Part shown: positions 16,781-25,517 of the stretch, in pieces | Numbering within the stretch: position 1 is the stretch's first letter | How the letters are laid out: each line of letters opens with the position of its first letter | DNA from: DASRAU01 sp035638075 | GTDB taxonomy: Bacteria > Acidobacteriota > Polarisedimenticolia > Gp22-AA2 | Direction of reading: 5' to 3' | Assembly (NCBI GenBank): GCA_035638075.1 | Contig: DASRAU010000041.1 | Coordinates: 62,001 to 126,000 of the forward strand | DNA length: 64,000 nt | Position numbers and translations under genes: made by a program | Notes under the pieces: generated by a model | What the model was told of the DNA's origin: nothing | The model's input: the letters and a program-made list of their open reading frames with translations, nothing else | Databases searched by the model: none

Positions 16781-17983
16781 TTGTTGCGAGATCGCGCACC
16801 GTGGTGTCAGTCGATCCCTGCGTTCGGCGTCGGAGTTTTCCTGCTCATCACCGGAACCGCGGCGAAATCCACGCTTCCCTCCCTGTCCCACGTCACGACC
16901 GAACAGAGGCTCGACGCGCTCCGGCGCGCCCGCGTGCGGGAAGACGTCGACGTCGCTTCGCGCGACCTCTACCACGGCCCGAAGGGATCGCTCGACTTCG
17001 CCGTCGACGAGGAGATTCGCTGCGACTTCGTGCCGAAGCCGATCCGCGGCTGGTCGGAGAAGTTCTTCTGCCGGCTCGGGGACGGCCGCGTCTTCAAGGT
17101 GAAGTACGTCGCCAACGAGCGGTTCAAGGAGGTGTACGGCGAGGTCCTCGGGACGCGCCTCTTCTGGGCGCTCGGCTTCTACACCGATCGCATGCTGCCG
17201 GTGCGCGTCACCTGCCGCGGCTGCCCGCGGCAGCCGTGGGAATGGGTGAACGCGGGGAACAATCCCCACCGCCTCACCGCCGAGGGCAGGATCCCGCCGC
17301 TGCCGCCCGAGGCCGAGATCGGCACCTGGACGTTCGACCCGGCCGCCATCGAGGAGCCGGTGGACGCCGCCTGGATCGAGGAGCATCCGAACCAGGGATG
17401 GAGCTGGCGGTCGCTCGAGCGCGTGGACGCGACTCCGGACGGGGCGAGCAAGGCCGACATCGACGCGCTCATGCTCCTCGCCGCCTTCTCGCAATGCGCC
17501 GACAACAGCGCCGAGCAGAACGTCCTCGCCTGCCCGCGCGGCGCGATCGAGACGAGCGCGGACGGGAGCGTGTGCCGCCGCCCGATCGCCTACGTCGGCG
17601 ACCTCGGGGCCGTCTTCGGGCACGGCGGCCTGACGACGGCCTACTCGGGGCGGGTGGACTACGACGGCTGGGCGTCGCTCCCCGTGTGGCGCGACCCCGA
17701 CACCTGCACGGCGCGGCTCAACGGCATCGGCGGGCCGCTCCGGACCTCGACGCTCCGGAACCCGCACATCGGCGAGGCGGGCCGCCGGCTCCTCGCCTCG
17801 CTCCTCGAACGGCTCTCCGACCGGCAGATCGCCGATCTCTTCCGCGCCGCACGCATCGAGCGCCTCAAGCAGACGACCTGGGACCACGGCCGGGAGCACG
17901 CGGTGACCCTCGACGACTGGGTCGCTCTCTTCAAGAAGAAGCGCGACGAGATCACGCACCACCCCGGTTGCCCGGAGCCCTGA
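16781..17983 (+). CDS. Unrecognised protein with kinase-fold-like motifs
   Basis: A 400-residue protein starting at a TTG, with one hydrophobic segment (about residues 13-28) that may be a signal peptide. I cannot name a family with certainty. The order of motifs resembles an atypical (HipA/FAM20/PI3K-like) kinase: a lysine strand 'RVFKVKYV' (Lys108), a helix glutamate 'YGEVLGTRLFWALGF' (Glu121), a loop 'CADNSAEQNVLAC' (Asp241, Asn247) and 'YVGDLGAVFG' (Asp274). Eight or more cysteines are present, including a 'CRGC' pair, which would fit export. It ends one base before the HEAT transporter gene, so the two are surely cotranscribed. The kinase assignment is inference from motifs only. Confidence 0.7.
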   Translation: MLRDRAPWCQSIPAFGVGVFLLITGTAAKSTLPSLSHVTTEQRLDALRRARVREDVDVASRDLYHGPKGSLDFAVDEEIRCDFVPKPIRGWSEKFFCRLGDGRVFKVKYVANERFKEVYGEVLGTRLFWALGFYTDRMLPVRVTCRGCPRQPWEWVNAGNNPHRLTAEGRIPPLPPEAEIGTWTFDPAAIEEPVDAAWIEEHPNQGWSWRSLERVDATPDGASKADIDALMLLAAFSQCADNSAEQNVLACPRGAIETSADGSVCRRPIAYVGDLGAVFGHGGLTTAYSGRVDYDGWASLPVWRDPDTCTARLNGIGGPLRTSTLRNPHIGEAGRRLLASLLERLSDRQIADLFRAARIERLKQTTWDHGREHAVTLDDWVALFKKKRDEITHHPGCPEP

Positions 17984-17984
17984 C

Positions 17985-20711
17985 ATGACGCAGAGCGATG
18001 TCGCCCGCCGGCTCGGCCTCGATCCCTCCGACCTGCCGCCGCTGGTCCGCATGGGGACGCTGGCGGCGATCCTCATCGGCACCTACACCATCGCGAAGGT
18101 GCTGCGCGACGCCCTGTTCATCGGCGAGTTCGGCGCCCTGTCACTGCCGTACGCGTACATCGCCGTCGCGCTGTGCTCCGCCGGCTACGTGTTCCTCGAG
18201 AGCCGCGTCGCCCGCGCTTTCCCTCGCCTCGGCGCCCTGCGCTTCAGCCAGACGGTGGCGATCGCCTGCAGCCTGGCGCTGGCGGTCGCGCTGCCGCGCG
18301 CCCGCCACACGACCGCCGCGCTCTTCTATCTCTGGGTCAGCACCCAGGCGCTGATGCTGCTCCCGCACTTCTGGGCCCTGGCGCTCGACCTGTGGGACTC
18401 GCGCCGGGCGCGCCGCCTGTTCCCGCTCCTGGGGGGCTGCGGCCTCATCGGCGGCCTCTCCGGGGGAGCGCTGGCCGCCGCCTCGGCGAAGGTGCTGCCG
18501 CAGACCGGGCTCATCTGGATCCTGCCCACGCTCCTCGTCGTCGTCCGCCTGCTGACGGCCACCATCGAGCACCGGCACGTGCGCCGCCCCCGGGCCGCGC
18601 CCGCCGCGTCGGGAGACTCCTCCTTTTCGATCTTCCGGCGCTCGCGCTACATCCAGGTGCTGACGGTGGCGCTGGCCCTCGGTGTCTGCATCGGGACCCT
18701 GGTCGATTTCCAGTTCAAGATCTTCGCGCAGAAGATGTTTCCGCAACCGCACGACCTGACCCGGTTCCTCGGCACCTTCCAGGTGGCGCTGAACTCGGTT
18801 GCGCTCCTGATGCAGTTCGGAGTCACCGGGTGGCTCCTGCAGCGGCTGGGGCTCGGCCCCTCGACCGGGCTGCAGCCGGGGACCATCCTGGCGTTCGCCA
18901 CCTGGGCGGTGCTGACCACCGGGGGCTGGGCGGTGATCGCGATGCGCTGGCTGCAGGGGGTCGTGTCGCTGACGCTCGGCAAGTCGTCGAACGAGATCTA
19001 CTACGCCGCCATCCGGGCGGACGAGCGGCGGCGCATCAAGCCGGCGCTCGACACCCTCATCGAACGCTGGTCGGACGCCGTGGTGGGCGTGATCCTCCTC
19101 GTCGCCATGCGCCTCCTGCAGGTGCCGGTCGGCGTCATCGTCACCGTCACCGGGTTCGCCGCGGCGGTCTGGCTGTTCGTGCTGGTCCACCTCAACCGCC
19201 AGTACGGGAGCGCCTTCCGCGAAGCGCTGAGCCGCCGCTCGTTCGATCCCGAGGAGGTGCCGGAGTCGCTGCGGGTGCCGGCGGCGCGCCGCGCCATCCT
19301 CGAGGCCCTGGAGTCGGAGGACGAGCCACGCCTGCTGGCGGCGCTGCGCTTCTCCGCGTGGGCCCGGCATCCCGCCATCGCCCGTGCCGTCCGCGCCCGC
19401 CTCGATCACCCCTCTCCCGCCGTGCAGGCGGCGGCGATCGAGGCGATGGAGCGCCTGGGGCTGCGCGATCCGGAGGGACGCGTCGAGGCGCTCGCCCGCG
19501 ATCGCGATGAGGCGGTGCGGCGGGCCGCGGTGCGCCACGTGATCGCGCTCCACCCGGACGCCCGGGCGTTCGCGAAGAGGATCCTCGAGACCCCGGGCGA
19601 CCCGCTGCAGGCGGAGATCCTGGACGCGCTCGCGGCTCATCCTGACGTCGCGGAGGGACTGTTCGACCGGGCGCGCGTCGAGGGCTGGATCGCCTCGGGC
19701 CGGCGCGAGGATCTCCTGCTCGCCGCCCGGGCTCTCGAGGTCATCGACGCGGTCTGGACGGTGGCGCCGCTGCGGATGCTGCTCGCGACCGTGGATGACG
19801 AGGTGCGCCGCGCCGCCCTGGCCGCAGCCGCCCGGCATCCACGCATGGCCCTCCTCGAGATCCTGCTGCCGCTGATGTCCGTTCCGGCGCTCGGGCGCGA
19901 GGCGCGCCGCGCCGTCGTCGGGCTCGGCGACGCCGTGGTGCCACCGCTCACCCGCCTGCTCGCGGGAGAGGAGGGGGAGCGGGCGCAGGCGCAGGCCGCC
20001 GGCGCGCTGGCCCGCATCGGCACACCGCGCGCCCGTGCGGCGCTCGCCACGCTCGTGCGGAACAACGACGTCCGCCTGCGCCATCTGGGCCTCAGCGGCC
20101 TGGCGCGCGTCCGGCTCGAGACCGGTCGTCCGGTCCTGCCGCGCGGCATGGCGCACCGGCTGTTCCTGCGCGAGATGCGCGACTATCGCGCCTGCGTCGC
20201 TCCGGCCGCGGCGCTCGCGGATCATGCCGACCCGGCGCTGCGCCTGCTCGGGGAGAGCTGGCGCGAATCGGCGGGGCGCGCCGTCGAGCGCGGCGTGCAG
20301 GCGCTCGCCTGCTGGTACGACCCCGGCCCGCTCTTCGGGGTGATCGATCGCCTGCGCCCCGACATGACCGGCGACGCGGCCCCGGCGCTCGAGTACCTCG
20401 CCCTCGTGCTGCCGCGCCGCGTCTTCCGCGCGGTCGGCCGGGTGCTCGAGCAGGAGGCCTCCGCCCCCCTTTCCCCGGAGGCCTCCGCTGCGGAGGCCGA
20501 GAGCGAGCGGGAGCGGCTGCACGGCTCGATCCGGGCCGCCTGGGAGACTGGCGACGCCTGGTTGCGGGCGGTCGCCGTGCGCGCCTCGCGTTCGGTCCCG
20601 GGGTTCGACCGGCGGCTGTTCGTCGGTGACGGCGGCGATCCGATGGTGCGCGACGAGATCGCGGCGCTCGCGACACCCGGGCTCCGCGCCGCGGCGGTGG
20701 ACCGATGCTGA
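17985..20711 (+). CDS. NTT-type (ADP/ATP translocase-like) transporter fused to HEAT repeats
   Basis: A 908-residue protein. Residues 20-405 form a 10-12 helix membrane domain resembling the bacterial nucleotide transporter (TlcC/Npt) group: 'KVLRDALFIGEFGALSLPYAYI', helices through 'FLWVSTQALMLLPHFWALA'-like segments, and 'KSSNEIYYAAIRADERRRIKPALDTLIERWSD' (quoted only in part by description). Residues 435-900 are soluble and contain repeated 30-40 residue helical hairpins rich in 'AR/AALxAL' typical of HEAT repeats. Such fusions are known in free-living bacteria, where transport of ATP is not established. The stop overlaps the cNMP gene by 7 bases. Substrate assignment is uncertain. Confidence 0.82.
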   Translation: MTQSDVARRLGLDPSDLPPLVRMGTLAAILIGTYTIAKVLRDALFIGEFGALSLPYAYIAVALCSAGYVFLESRVARAFPRLGALRFSQTVAIACSLALAVALPRARHTTAALFYLWVSTQALMLLPHFWALALDLWDSRRARRLFPLLGGCGLIGGLSGGALAAASAKVLPQTGLIWILPTLLVVVRLLTATIEHRHVRRPRAAPAASGDSSFSIFRRSRYIQVLTVALALGVCIGTLVDFQFKIFAQKMFPQPHDLTRFLGTFQVALNSVALLMQFGVTGWLLQRLGLGPSTGLQPGTILAFATWAVLTTGGWAVIAMRWLQGVVSLTLGKSSNEIYYAAIRADERRRIKPALDTLIERWSDAVVGVILLVAMRLLQVPVGVIVTVTGFAAAVWLFVLVHLNRQYGSAFREALSRRSFDPEEVPESLRVPAARRAILEALESEDEPRLLAALRFSAWARHPAIARAVRARLDHPSPAVQAAAIEAMERLGLRDPEGRVEALARDRDEAVRRAAVRHVIALHPDARAFAKRILETPGDPLQAEILDALAAHPDVAEGLFDRARVEGWIASGRREDLLLAARALEVIDAVWTVAPLRMLLATVDDEVRRAALAAAARHPRMALLEILLPLMSVPALGREARRAVVGLGDAVVPPLTRLLAGEEGERAQAQAAGALARIGTPRARAALATLVRNNDVRLRHLGLSGLARVRLETGRPVLPRGMAHRLFLREMRDYRACVAPAAALADHADPALRLLGESWRESAGRAVERGVQALACWYDPGPLFGVIDRLRPDMTGDAAPALEYLALVLPRRVFRAVGRVLEQEASAPLSPEASAAEAESERERLHGSIRAAWETGDAWLRAVAVRASRSVPGFDRRLFVGDGGDPMVRDEIAALATPGLRAAAVDRC

Positions 20712-21202
20712 CCGCGGTCGAGCGGGTGCTCATCCTCAAGCGGGCCGACCTGCTCGCCGGGGTCAGGCCGCGGCATCTCCTGGGACTGGCGCACCTGGCG
20801 CAGGAGATCGAGATCGCCCGCGGTCAGACCCTCTACCGGGAGGAGGACACCGCCGACGTCCTGTACCTCGTGGTCGAGGGGCGAGTGCGTCTCTCGACGG
20901 GCGAACGGACGACGTCGGAGGTCGGTCCCGGCGAGGCGTTCGGGACCTGGGCCCTGGTGGACGACGCGCGCCGCGGCCAGAGCTCCGTCGCCCTCGAGGA
21001 CGGGGTGGTGCTGTCGCTCCGCCGTTCAGACTTCTACGAGGAGGCGGCCGGGGACGTCACGCTGCTCCAGGAGGTGATCCGCGTGCTGGCAAGGCGGCTG
21101 CGGGCCCTGGTCACCGACCGGCCGGAAGAGGCGCGCGTCGAGCCGGAGGGGCAGCCCGCGGACGAGCCGGAGTCGAAGGGCGAGGCGCCTCGGTCCGCCT
21201 GA
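20705..21202 (+). CDS. Cyclic-nucleotide-binding-domain protein without DNA-binding domain
   Basis: A 165-residue soluble protein whose core (about residues 20-135) is a Crp-type cNMP beta-barrel: 'IARGQTLYREEDTADVLYLVVEGRVRLS', then 'VGPGEAFGTWALVDDARRGQSSVALEDGVVLSLRRSDFYE' (described in part). The phosphate-binding cassette position reads 'GEAFGTWALVDDARRGQSS', with Arg followed by Gly-Gln rather than the usual Arg-Ser/Thr, so cyclic nucleotide binding is doubtful. There is no helix-turn-helix. The ATG overlaps the transporter stop (ATGCTGA), so it is probably a regulatory subunit of that transporter. The last 35 residues are acidic and disordered. Confidence 0.88.
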   Translation: MLTAVERVLILKRADLLAGVRPRHLLGLAHLAQEIEIARGQTLYREEDTADVLYLVVEGRVRLSTGERTTSEVGPGEAFGTWALVDDARRGQSSVALEDGVVLSLRRSDFYEEAAGDVTLLQEVIRVLARRLRALVTDRPEEARVEPEGQPADEPESKGEAPRSA

Positions 21203-21205
21203 GCG

Positions 21206-22177
21206 TCAGCCCCCGGCGCGGGTCGGCTCCGGCCGGCGCCTGGTGATCCGCCCCGAATCCACCACCTCGCCGGTGCGCGCGATGGCGTTGAACGTCATCG
21301 TGTCGCCGTCGATCTCCACCGCCATGAAGGCGCGGTCGGTGTCGAAGCCGCGCGCCGTCAGCTCGGACGACTTGGCGATGTCGTCCGGCGCGAGGCGTCC
21401 CCCCGACCCGACGACGAAGTGGACGATGCCGTGCTGCGGCTTGATCCGCTCGTAGAAGTGATCGTGGCCGGTCAGCGCGACGCTGACGTTGTACTTGATG
21501 AACAGCGGCTCGAGGGTCTGCCGCAGCTGCAGGTCGGAACCGTGGCGGCCGCCCGACGAATAGAGCGGGTGGTGGAAGACGGCGATCTTCCAGTCGTCGT
21601 TCGAGGCCTTCAGCTCCTTTTCCAGCCACTCGATCTGCTCGGGCACCGGGTAGGTGGAGTCGAGCATGAAGAAGCGCACCTTCTGGTGTGGCGCCTTGAA
21701 GGTGTAGTAGAGCTTGCCGTTCATGTTGAAGAGCTTGTAGTCGATCTGCGTGCGCGCGTCGTGGTTGCCGAGCGCCGCATAGAACGGCACCTTCGCGTCG
21801 ATCAAGGTCTTGTACGGCTCCTCGAACTTCTTCTTGAAGTCCTGCGGGCGCTCGCCCCCGTACAGGTTGTCGCCCACCATGACCACGAGGTCGAGCTTGA
21901 AGCGCTCCTCGAGCCTGGTCATCTGGTCCGCCAGCTCGTATTCCACCCGCGCCCCCGTCCCGAAGTCGCCGAGGACGGCGAACTTCAGCGAGCCCGGCCG
22001 GTTCGGCAAGGCGACGGGCGGAGCCTCCGGCGCGCGCGGCGCCTCGACCGACGCCGGCCGCGCCGCGACCCCGGAGGTGGCCCCGCAACCGGATCCGGAC
22101 AGCGCCGCACCCACGAGCAGGGCGGCCAGGGCACGGCGCGCTCCGGCCGGCCGGGAGACACCGTCTCGGGGCCTCAT
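21206..22177 (-). CDS. Calcineurin-like metallophosphoesterase lipoprotein
   Basis: A 323-residue envelope protein with an export signal and a lipobox-like 'LSGSGC' (Cys31). All five metallophosphoesterase motifs are present: GDFGTG, GDNLYGG, GNHD, FHHP and GHDHFYER. The overall spacing matches purple-acid-phosphatase-like bacterial phosphatases of about 300 residues. It would hydrolyse phosphate esters at the cell surface or in the periplasm. It is the last gene of a three-gene minus-strand operon, joined to the upstream gene by an ATGA overlap (22174-22177). It ends only three bases from the convergent cNMP gene with no terminator visible between them. Confidence 0.92.
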   Translation of the reverse strand: MRPRDGVSRPAGARRALAALLVGAALSGSGCGATSGVAARPASVEAPRAPEAPPVALPNRPGSLKFAVLGDFGTGARVEYELADQMTRLEERFKLDLVVMVGDNLYGGERPQDFKKKFEEPYKTLIDAKVPFYAALGNHDARTQIDYKLFNMNGKLYYTFKAPHQKVRFFMLDSTYPVPEQIEWLEKELKASNDDWKIAVFHHPLYSSGGRHGSDLQLRQTLEPLFIKYNVSVALTGHDHFYERIKPQHGIVHFVVGSGGRLAPDDIAKSSELTARGFDTDRAFMAVEIDGDTMTFNAIARTGEVVDSGRITRRRPEPTRAGG

Positions 22178-22731
22178 GCCTGGAACACCGGCCCCGTGGA
22201 GTCGAGGATGATGTCGGCGTCGGTGTCGAGCAGGACGAGCCGCGATCCGAGGAAACGGTACTCCAGCCCCTTCGGCAGCTTCGGCAGCGCCGCCAGAACC
22301 TGGGGCGGCATGGTCGAGAGCGGCACGGTGGTGGGGTACTGCTCATGAAGCCGGATCTCCGGGACGTCGGGGTTCTCATCGAGGATCGAATCGCGCACCG
22401 ACTTCCCGTCCGCCCCGGAGAGGACCTCGTCCATGGTCCGCTTCAGGAGCGCCTGGATTTCCGGCGTGAAGAACTCGCCCGTCTTCGCCCCGGCGCGCGC
22501 TTCCTTGATGCGCGCGGCGAGCGCGCGCTGGTGCTTCACGACCTCCTCGGGCGTGCTCTGCCTCGCCAGGTGCGGCAGCGCCCGCTCGGCCTTGTCCTTG
22601 ATGGTGAGGTAGCTCTTGACCCGGGCCTCGAAGGCCTGGAGGACCGGGGACGGCGTGCCGGCGGCGGCGGCCGGAGCCGCCGCCGCCATCGACGTCACGA
22701 CCACGACGAGCACGATCGCCCGCGCGGTCAT
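22174..22731 (-). CDS. Conserved secreted protein of unknown function
   Basis: A 185-residue protein with a signal peptide (about residues 1-24). The body is a charged helical region ('AFEARVKSYLTIKDKAE', 'HQRALAARIKEARAG') followed by a short strand-rich end: 'LPKLPKGLEYRFLGSRLVLLDTDADIILD'. The ending resembles a set of acidobacterial hypothetical proteins that share 'LPKGLEYRF-G--L-LLD--A'. No catalytic motif is visible. It is translationally coupled on both sides (ATGA to the DUF2630 gene and ATGA to the phosphoesterase), so it may assist the phosphoesterase in the envelope; that is only inferred from context. Confidence 0.8.
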   Translation of the reverse strand: MTARAIVLVVVVTSMAAAAPAAAAGTPSPVLQAFEARVKSYLTIKDKAERALPHLARQSTPEEVVKHQRALAARIKEARAGAKTGEFFTPEIQALLKRTMDEVLSGADGKSVRDSILDENPDVPEIRLHEQYPTTVPLSTMPPQVLAALPKLPKGLEYRFLGSRLVLLDTDADIILDSTGPVFQA

Positions 22732-22973
22732 TGTTCGTAGTCCTCGACCACTTCACCCGGCCGGAGCCGTGCTTTCTCCGGGTCGTTCCCGAACTCTCTC
22801 AACGCACGGCGCTGTCGCAGTAAATCCCAGACCTGGTCCAACTCGACCTGGATCTCCTGCAGGCGGCGCTGGTCTTCGGCGGTTCGATTGTTCTGCGCGA
22901 ACAGACGGTGCTCTTCGTCCACGAGGGCTGCAATGTGCTTCCTGACCCTCTGATCCGTAGTGTCATCGTCCAT
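22728..22973 (-). CDS. DUF2630 family small protein
   Basis: An 81-residue, highly charged helical protein. It matches DUF2630 along its length: 'HIAALVDEEHRLFAQN', then 'DQRRLQEIQVELDQVWDLLRQ', then 'RRALREFGNDPEKARLRP' and a closing 'VVEDYEQ'. The two helices probably form a hairpin or coiled coil. Function is unknown; the family is common in Actinobacteria and also found in soil phyla. The ATG at 22973 has a good AGGAG ribosome site seven bases upstream. An in-frame upstream extension is rejected because it lies beyond that site and has no homology. It heads the operon with the secreted protein and phosphoesterase. Confidence 0.9.
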   Translation of the reverse strand: MDDDTTDQRVRKHIAALVDEEHRLFAQNNRTAEDQRRLQEIQVELDQVWDLLRQRRALREFGNDPEKARLRPGEVVEDYEQ

Positions 22974-23131
22974 CTTGGCTCCTTTCGACGCCCGGAATGA
23001 TTCAAGATGCGTTCCGGATCGCCCCCGAAGCCGTGCCCGCCGCCGATTTCCGGACAGGACGTTCGGGCGTTTCCCGCCTTTCCTGGAGCCGGTCCTCATC
23101 TACTCTCGATGCTGGAGGAAACGACCAGGCC

Positions 23132-24673
23132 ATGCATGCGCGCCAGCAGGACACCGAGCCGGAGCAGGAGCGGAGTCAGGACCAGAGTCATTCCGTGTGG
23201 ATGGACGACACGACCATGCCCGAGGGGACGCCGCTCGCATCGAATCGTCGCATCGAGATCTGCGTCATCGGCGCGGGCATCGCCGGACTGACGACGGCGT
23301 ACCTGCTCGGCCGCGAAGGGCGCAAGGTGCTGCTCTTCGACGACGGCCGGCTCGCGGGCGGGCAGACGCAGCGCACCACCGCGCACCTGAGCAACGTCAT
23401 CGACGACGGCTACGCCAGCATCGAGCGCATCCATGGGAAGGACGGCGCCCGCCTCGCGGCGGAAAGCCACACGGCCGCCATCCTGAAGATCGAGTCGATC
23501 GTCCGCGACGAGCGGATCGACGCCGACTTCGAGCGCCTCGACGGCTACCTCTTCCTGCGCGCCGGCGGCGAGCCGCGCTGCCTGCAGCACGAGCTCGAGG
23601 CGGCGCGGCGGGCCGGGCTCGATGTCGAGCCGGTGACGCGCGCGCCGCTGTCGGCCTACGACACCGGGCCGGCCCTGCGCTTCGGCGGCCAGGCGCAGTT
23701 CCATCCCTTGAAGTACCTCGTCGGGCTGGCGCGGGCGATCGTCCGCGACGGCGGCGAGATCCACACCGGCACCCGGGTGTCGAGCGTGACCGGCGGCCCG
23801 CTGGTGCGGGTGCGGACGGACGCGGGGCCCGTGGTCGTCGCGGATGCGGCGGTGGTCGCGACCAACACCCCGTTCAACGACCGCGTCGAGATCCACATGA
23901 AGCAGAGCGGATCCATGACGTACGCCATCGCGGCCACGGTGCCGGCCGGCTCGGTGGCGAAGGCGCTGTACTGGGACACCGAGGACCCCTATCACTACGT
24001 CCGGCTGCAAAGGCTGCCGCGATCCGGGTCCGATCCCGACGAGGCACACCGCGAGCTGCTCATCATCGGCGGCGAGGACCACAAGACCGGCCAGGCCGAT
24101 CAGACCCGCCCGCGTTACGACCGGCTGGAGGCCTGGGCGCGCGAGCGGTTCCCGATGATCCGCGAGGTCGTGTACCGCTGGTCCGGACAGGTGCGCGAGA
24201 CCGTCGACGGGCTCGGGTTCATCGGCAAGAACCCGCTCGACCAGGGCGTGTACATCGCCACCGGCGACTCGGGGATGGGGATGACCCACGGCACCATCGC
24301 GGGCATCCTCCTGACCGACCTGCTGCAGAAGCGCAGGAACCGCTGGTCCACCCTGTACGCCCCGGCGCGCAAGAAGGCCGGCGCCGTCGGCGGGTTCCTG
24401 AAGGAGAACCTCAACGTGGCGCGCCAGTACTTCGATTACCTGCGCCGCAAGCCGAGCCAGGAGCTCTCCCTCGTCTGCCCGCACCTCGGGTGCCTGGTGA
24501 ACTGGAACGACGCCGAGAACACCTGGGACTGCCCGTGCCACGGCTCGCGCTTCGACCGTCGCGGCCGGGTCATCTGCGGGCCGGCCAACGAGGACCTCGA
24601 GCCCGCGCGCGAGCGGGCCCCGCAGCGAGAGCCGCGCCGGGCCCGCGCCCGCGGCATCCGCAACGAACGCTGA
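23132..24673 (+). CDS. FAD-dependent oxidoreductase with C-terminal Rieske [2Fe-2S] domain
   Basis: A 513-residue cytoplasmic protein. The FAD-binding Rossmann motif is 'CVIGAGIAGLTTAYLLG' (about residue 50) with a DAO-type fold to about 410. The Rieske domain at the end has both cluster motifs, CPHLGC and CPCHGSRF, giving two Cys and two His ligands. It resembles Bacillus YhfW-type proteins. Substrate and electron partner are unknown. The ATG at 23132 is preferred; an in-frame start at 22997 adds residues without homology and another ATG at about 23203 is possible. It is divergent from DUF2630 and followed after 39 bases by a DUF4142 gene. Confidence 0.9.
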   Translation: MHARQQDTEPEQERSQDQSHSVWMDDTTMPEGTPLASNRRIEICVIGAGIAGLTTAYLLGREGRKVLLFDDGRLAGGQTQRTTAHLSNVIDDGYASIERIHGKDGARLAAESHTAAILKIESIVRDERIDADFERLDGYLFLRAGGEPRCLQHELEAARRAGLDVEPVTRAPLSAYDTGPALRFGGQAQFHPLKYLVGLARAIVRDGGEIHTGTRVSSVTGGPLVRVRTDAGPVVVADAAVVATNTPFNDRVEIHMKQSGSMTYAIAATVPAGSVAKALYWDTEDPYHYVRLQRLPRSGSDPDEAHRELLIIGGEDHKTGQADQTRPRYDRLEAWARERFPMIREVVYRWSGQVRETVDGLGFIGKNPLDQGVYIATGDSGMGMTHGTIAGILLTDLLQKRRNRWSTLYAPARKKAGAVGGFLKENLNVARQYFDYLRRKPSQELSLVCPHLGCLVNWNDAENTWDCPCHGSRFDRRGRVICGPANEDLEPARERAPQREPRRARARGIRNER

Positions 24674-24712
24674 CGAGACGATGCAGGACCAACGCAGGAA
24701 GGAGATGACCGC

Positions 24713-25447
24713 ATGACACCGAAGAGGAAGTTCGACCCACGCATGGTGACGGCGCTTCTGATGCTGGCGGCGCTGTCGCTCCTCCCCGCCGCCCCGGCGC
24801 GCGCCCAGCAGGACCACCGTCCGCCCGACCAGCAGGACGGGCAGAACCCGCCCGCGCCGCCGGATTCTCCCGACGCGCCGCGCTCGCCCGATGCGCCGGG
24901 CATGCAGCCGACCGACGCACCGCCGCCGGAGCAGGCCGAGGCGACGACCGGGGACGCCGACATCCTGGCGCAGCTCCGGACCATCGACGAGACCGAAGTG
25001 CGCGCCGCCGCCGCGGCCCAGCAGAAGAACGTGACCGGGCCGGTGCTCCGCTTCGCCAAGATGATGGAGCAGGACCACGGCCGTGACATCGAGGAGATCG
25101 CGCGCCTGAGCGACAGCCTCGGGCTGACGCTGAGCGACACGACCACGGTCGATCAGCTCCGCGCGCACGGCGAGGAGACCCTGACCAAGCTCGCGCCGCT
25201 GACCGGCGACGACTTCGGCCGCGCCTACATCTCGGCGATGGTCAACGGCCACCGCGAGGCGCTGCAGCTGCTCGACGACTCGCTCAAGACCGTGCAGAGC
25301 GAAGACGTGCGGCAGCACCTGTCCGCGGTGCGGGACAAGGTGGCGCAGCACCTGAAGGAAGCGGAGAGGCTTCAGGGTTCACTCGGCCAGGCCCCCAAGC
25401 CGTCGTCGTCAAGCGACGGACGCGACCAGCAGCCGCTCCTGACCTAG
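24713..25447 (+). CDS. DUF4142 (ferritin-like) secreted protein, copy 1
   Basis: A 244-residue exported protein: signal peptide 1-31, then a Pro/Asp/Gln-rich linker of about 50 residues, then a DUF4142 four-helix domain at about 80-225. Landmarks are 'DADILAQLRTIDETEVRAA', 'FAKMMEQDHGRDIEEI' and 'MVNGHREALQLLDDSL'. Relatives have a ferritin-like fold with a conserved DH and HREAL; metal binding is suspected, not shown. A strong AAGGAGATG ribosome site precedes the ATG. It probably shares a transcript with the Rieske oxidoreductase and is a paralogue of the gene at 59861. A strong hairpin follows. Confidence 0.88.
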   Translation: MTPKRKFDPRMVTALLMLAALSLLPAAPARAQQDHRPPDQQDGQNPPAPPDSPDAPRSPDAPGMQPTDAPPPEQAEATTGDADILAQLRTIDETEVRAAAAAQQKNVTGPVLRFAKMMEQDHGRDIEEIARLSDSLGLTLSDTTTVDQLRAHGEETLTKLAPLTGDDFGRAYISAMVNGHREALQLLDDSLKTVQSEDVRQHLSAVRDKVAQHLKEAERLQGSLGQAPKPSSSSDGRDQQPLLT

Positions 25448-25476
25448 GACCCTGACCGGCGGATCGGTCGGGGGTG

Positions 25477-25517
25477 TGACGCGCCGGCGGTCTTCGGGCC
25501 GCCGGCGTCGTGCGTCA
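25477..25517. terminator. Bidirectional terminator-like hairpin
   Basis: CGCCGGCGG (25482-25490) pairs with CCGCCGGCG (25499-25507) around an 8-base loop containing TTCG. An outer TGACG/CGTCA pair (25477-25481, 25513-25517) extends it across a small bulge. There is no T-tract. It sits between two convergent genes and overlaps the stop codon of the minus-strand one. Confidence 0.5.
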
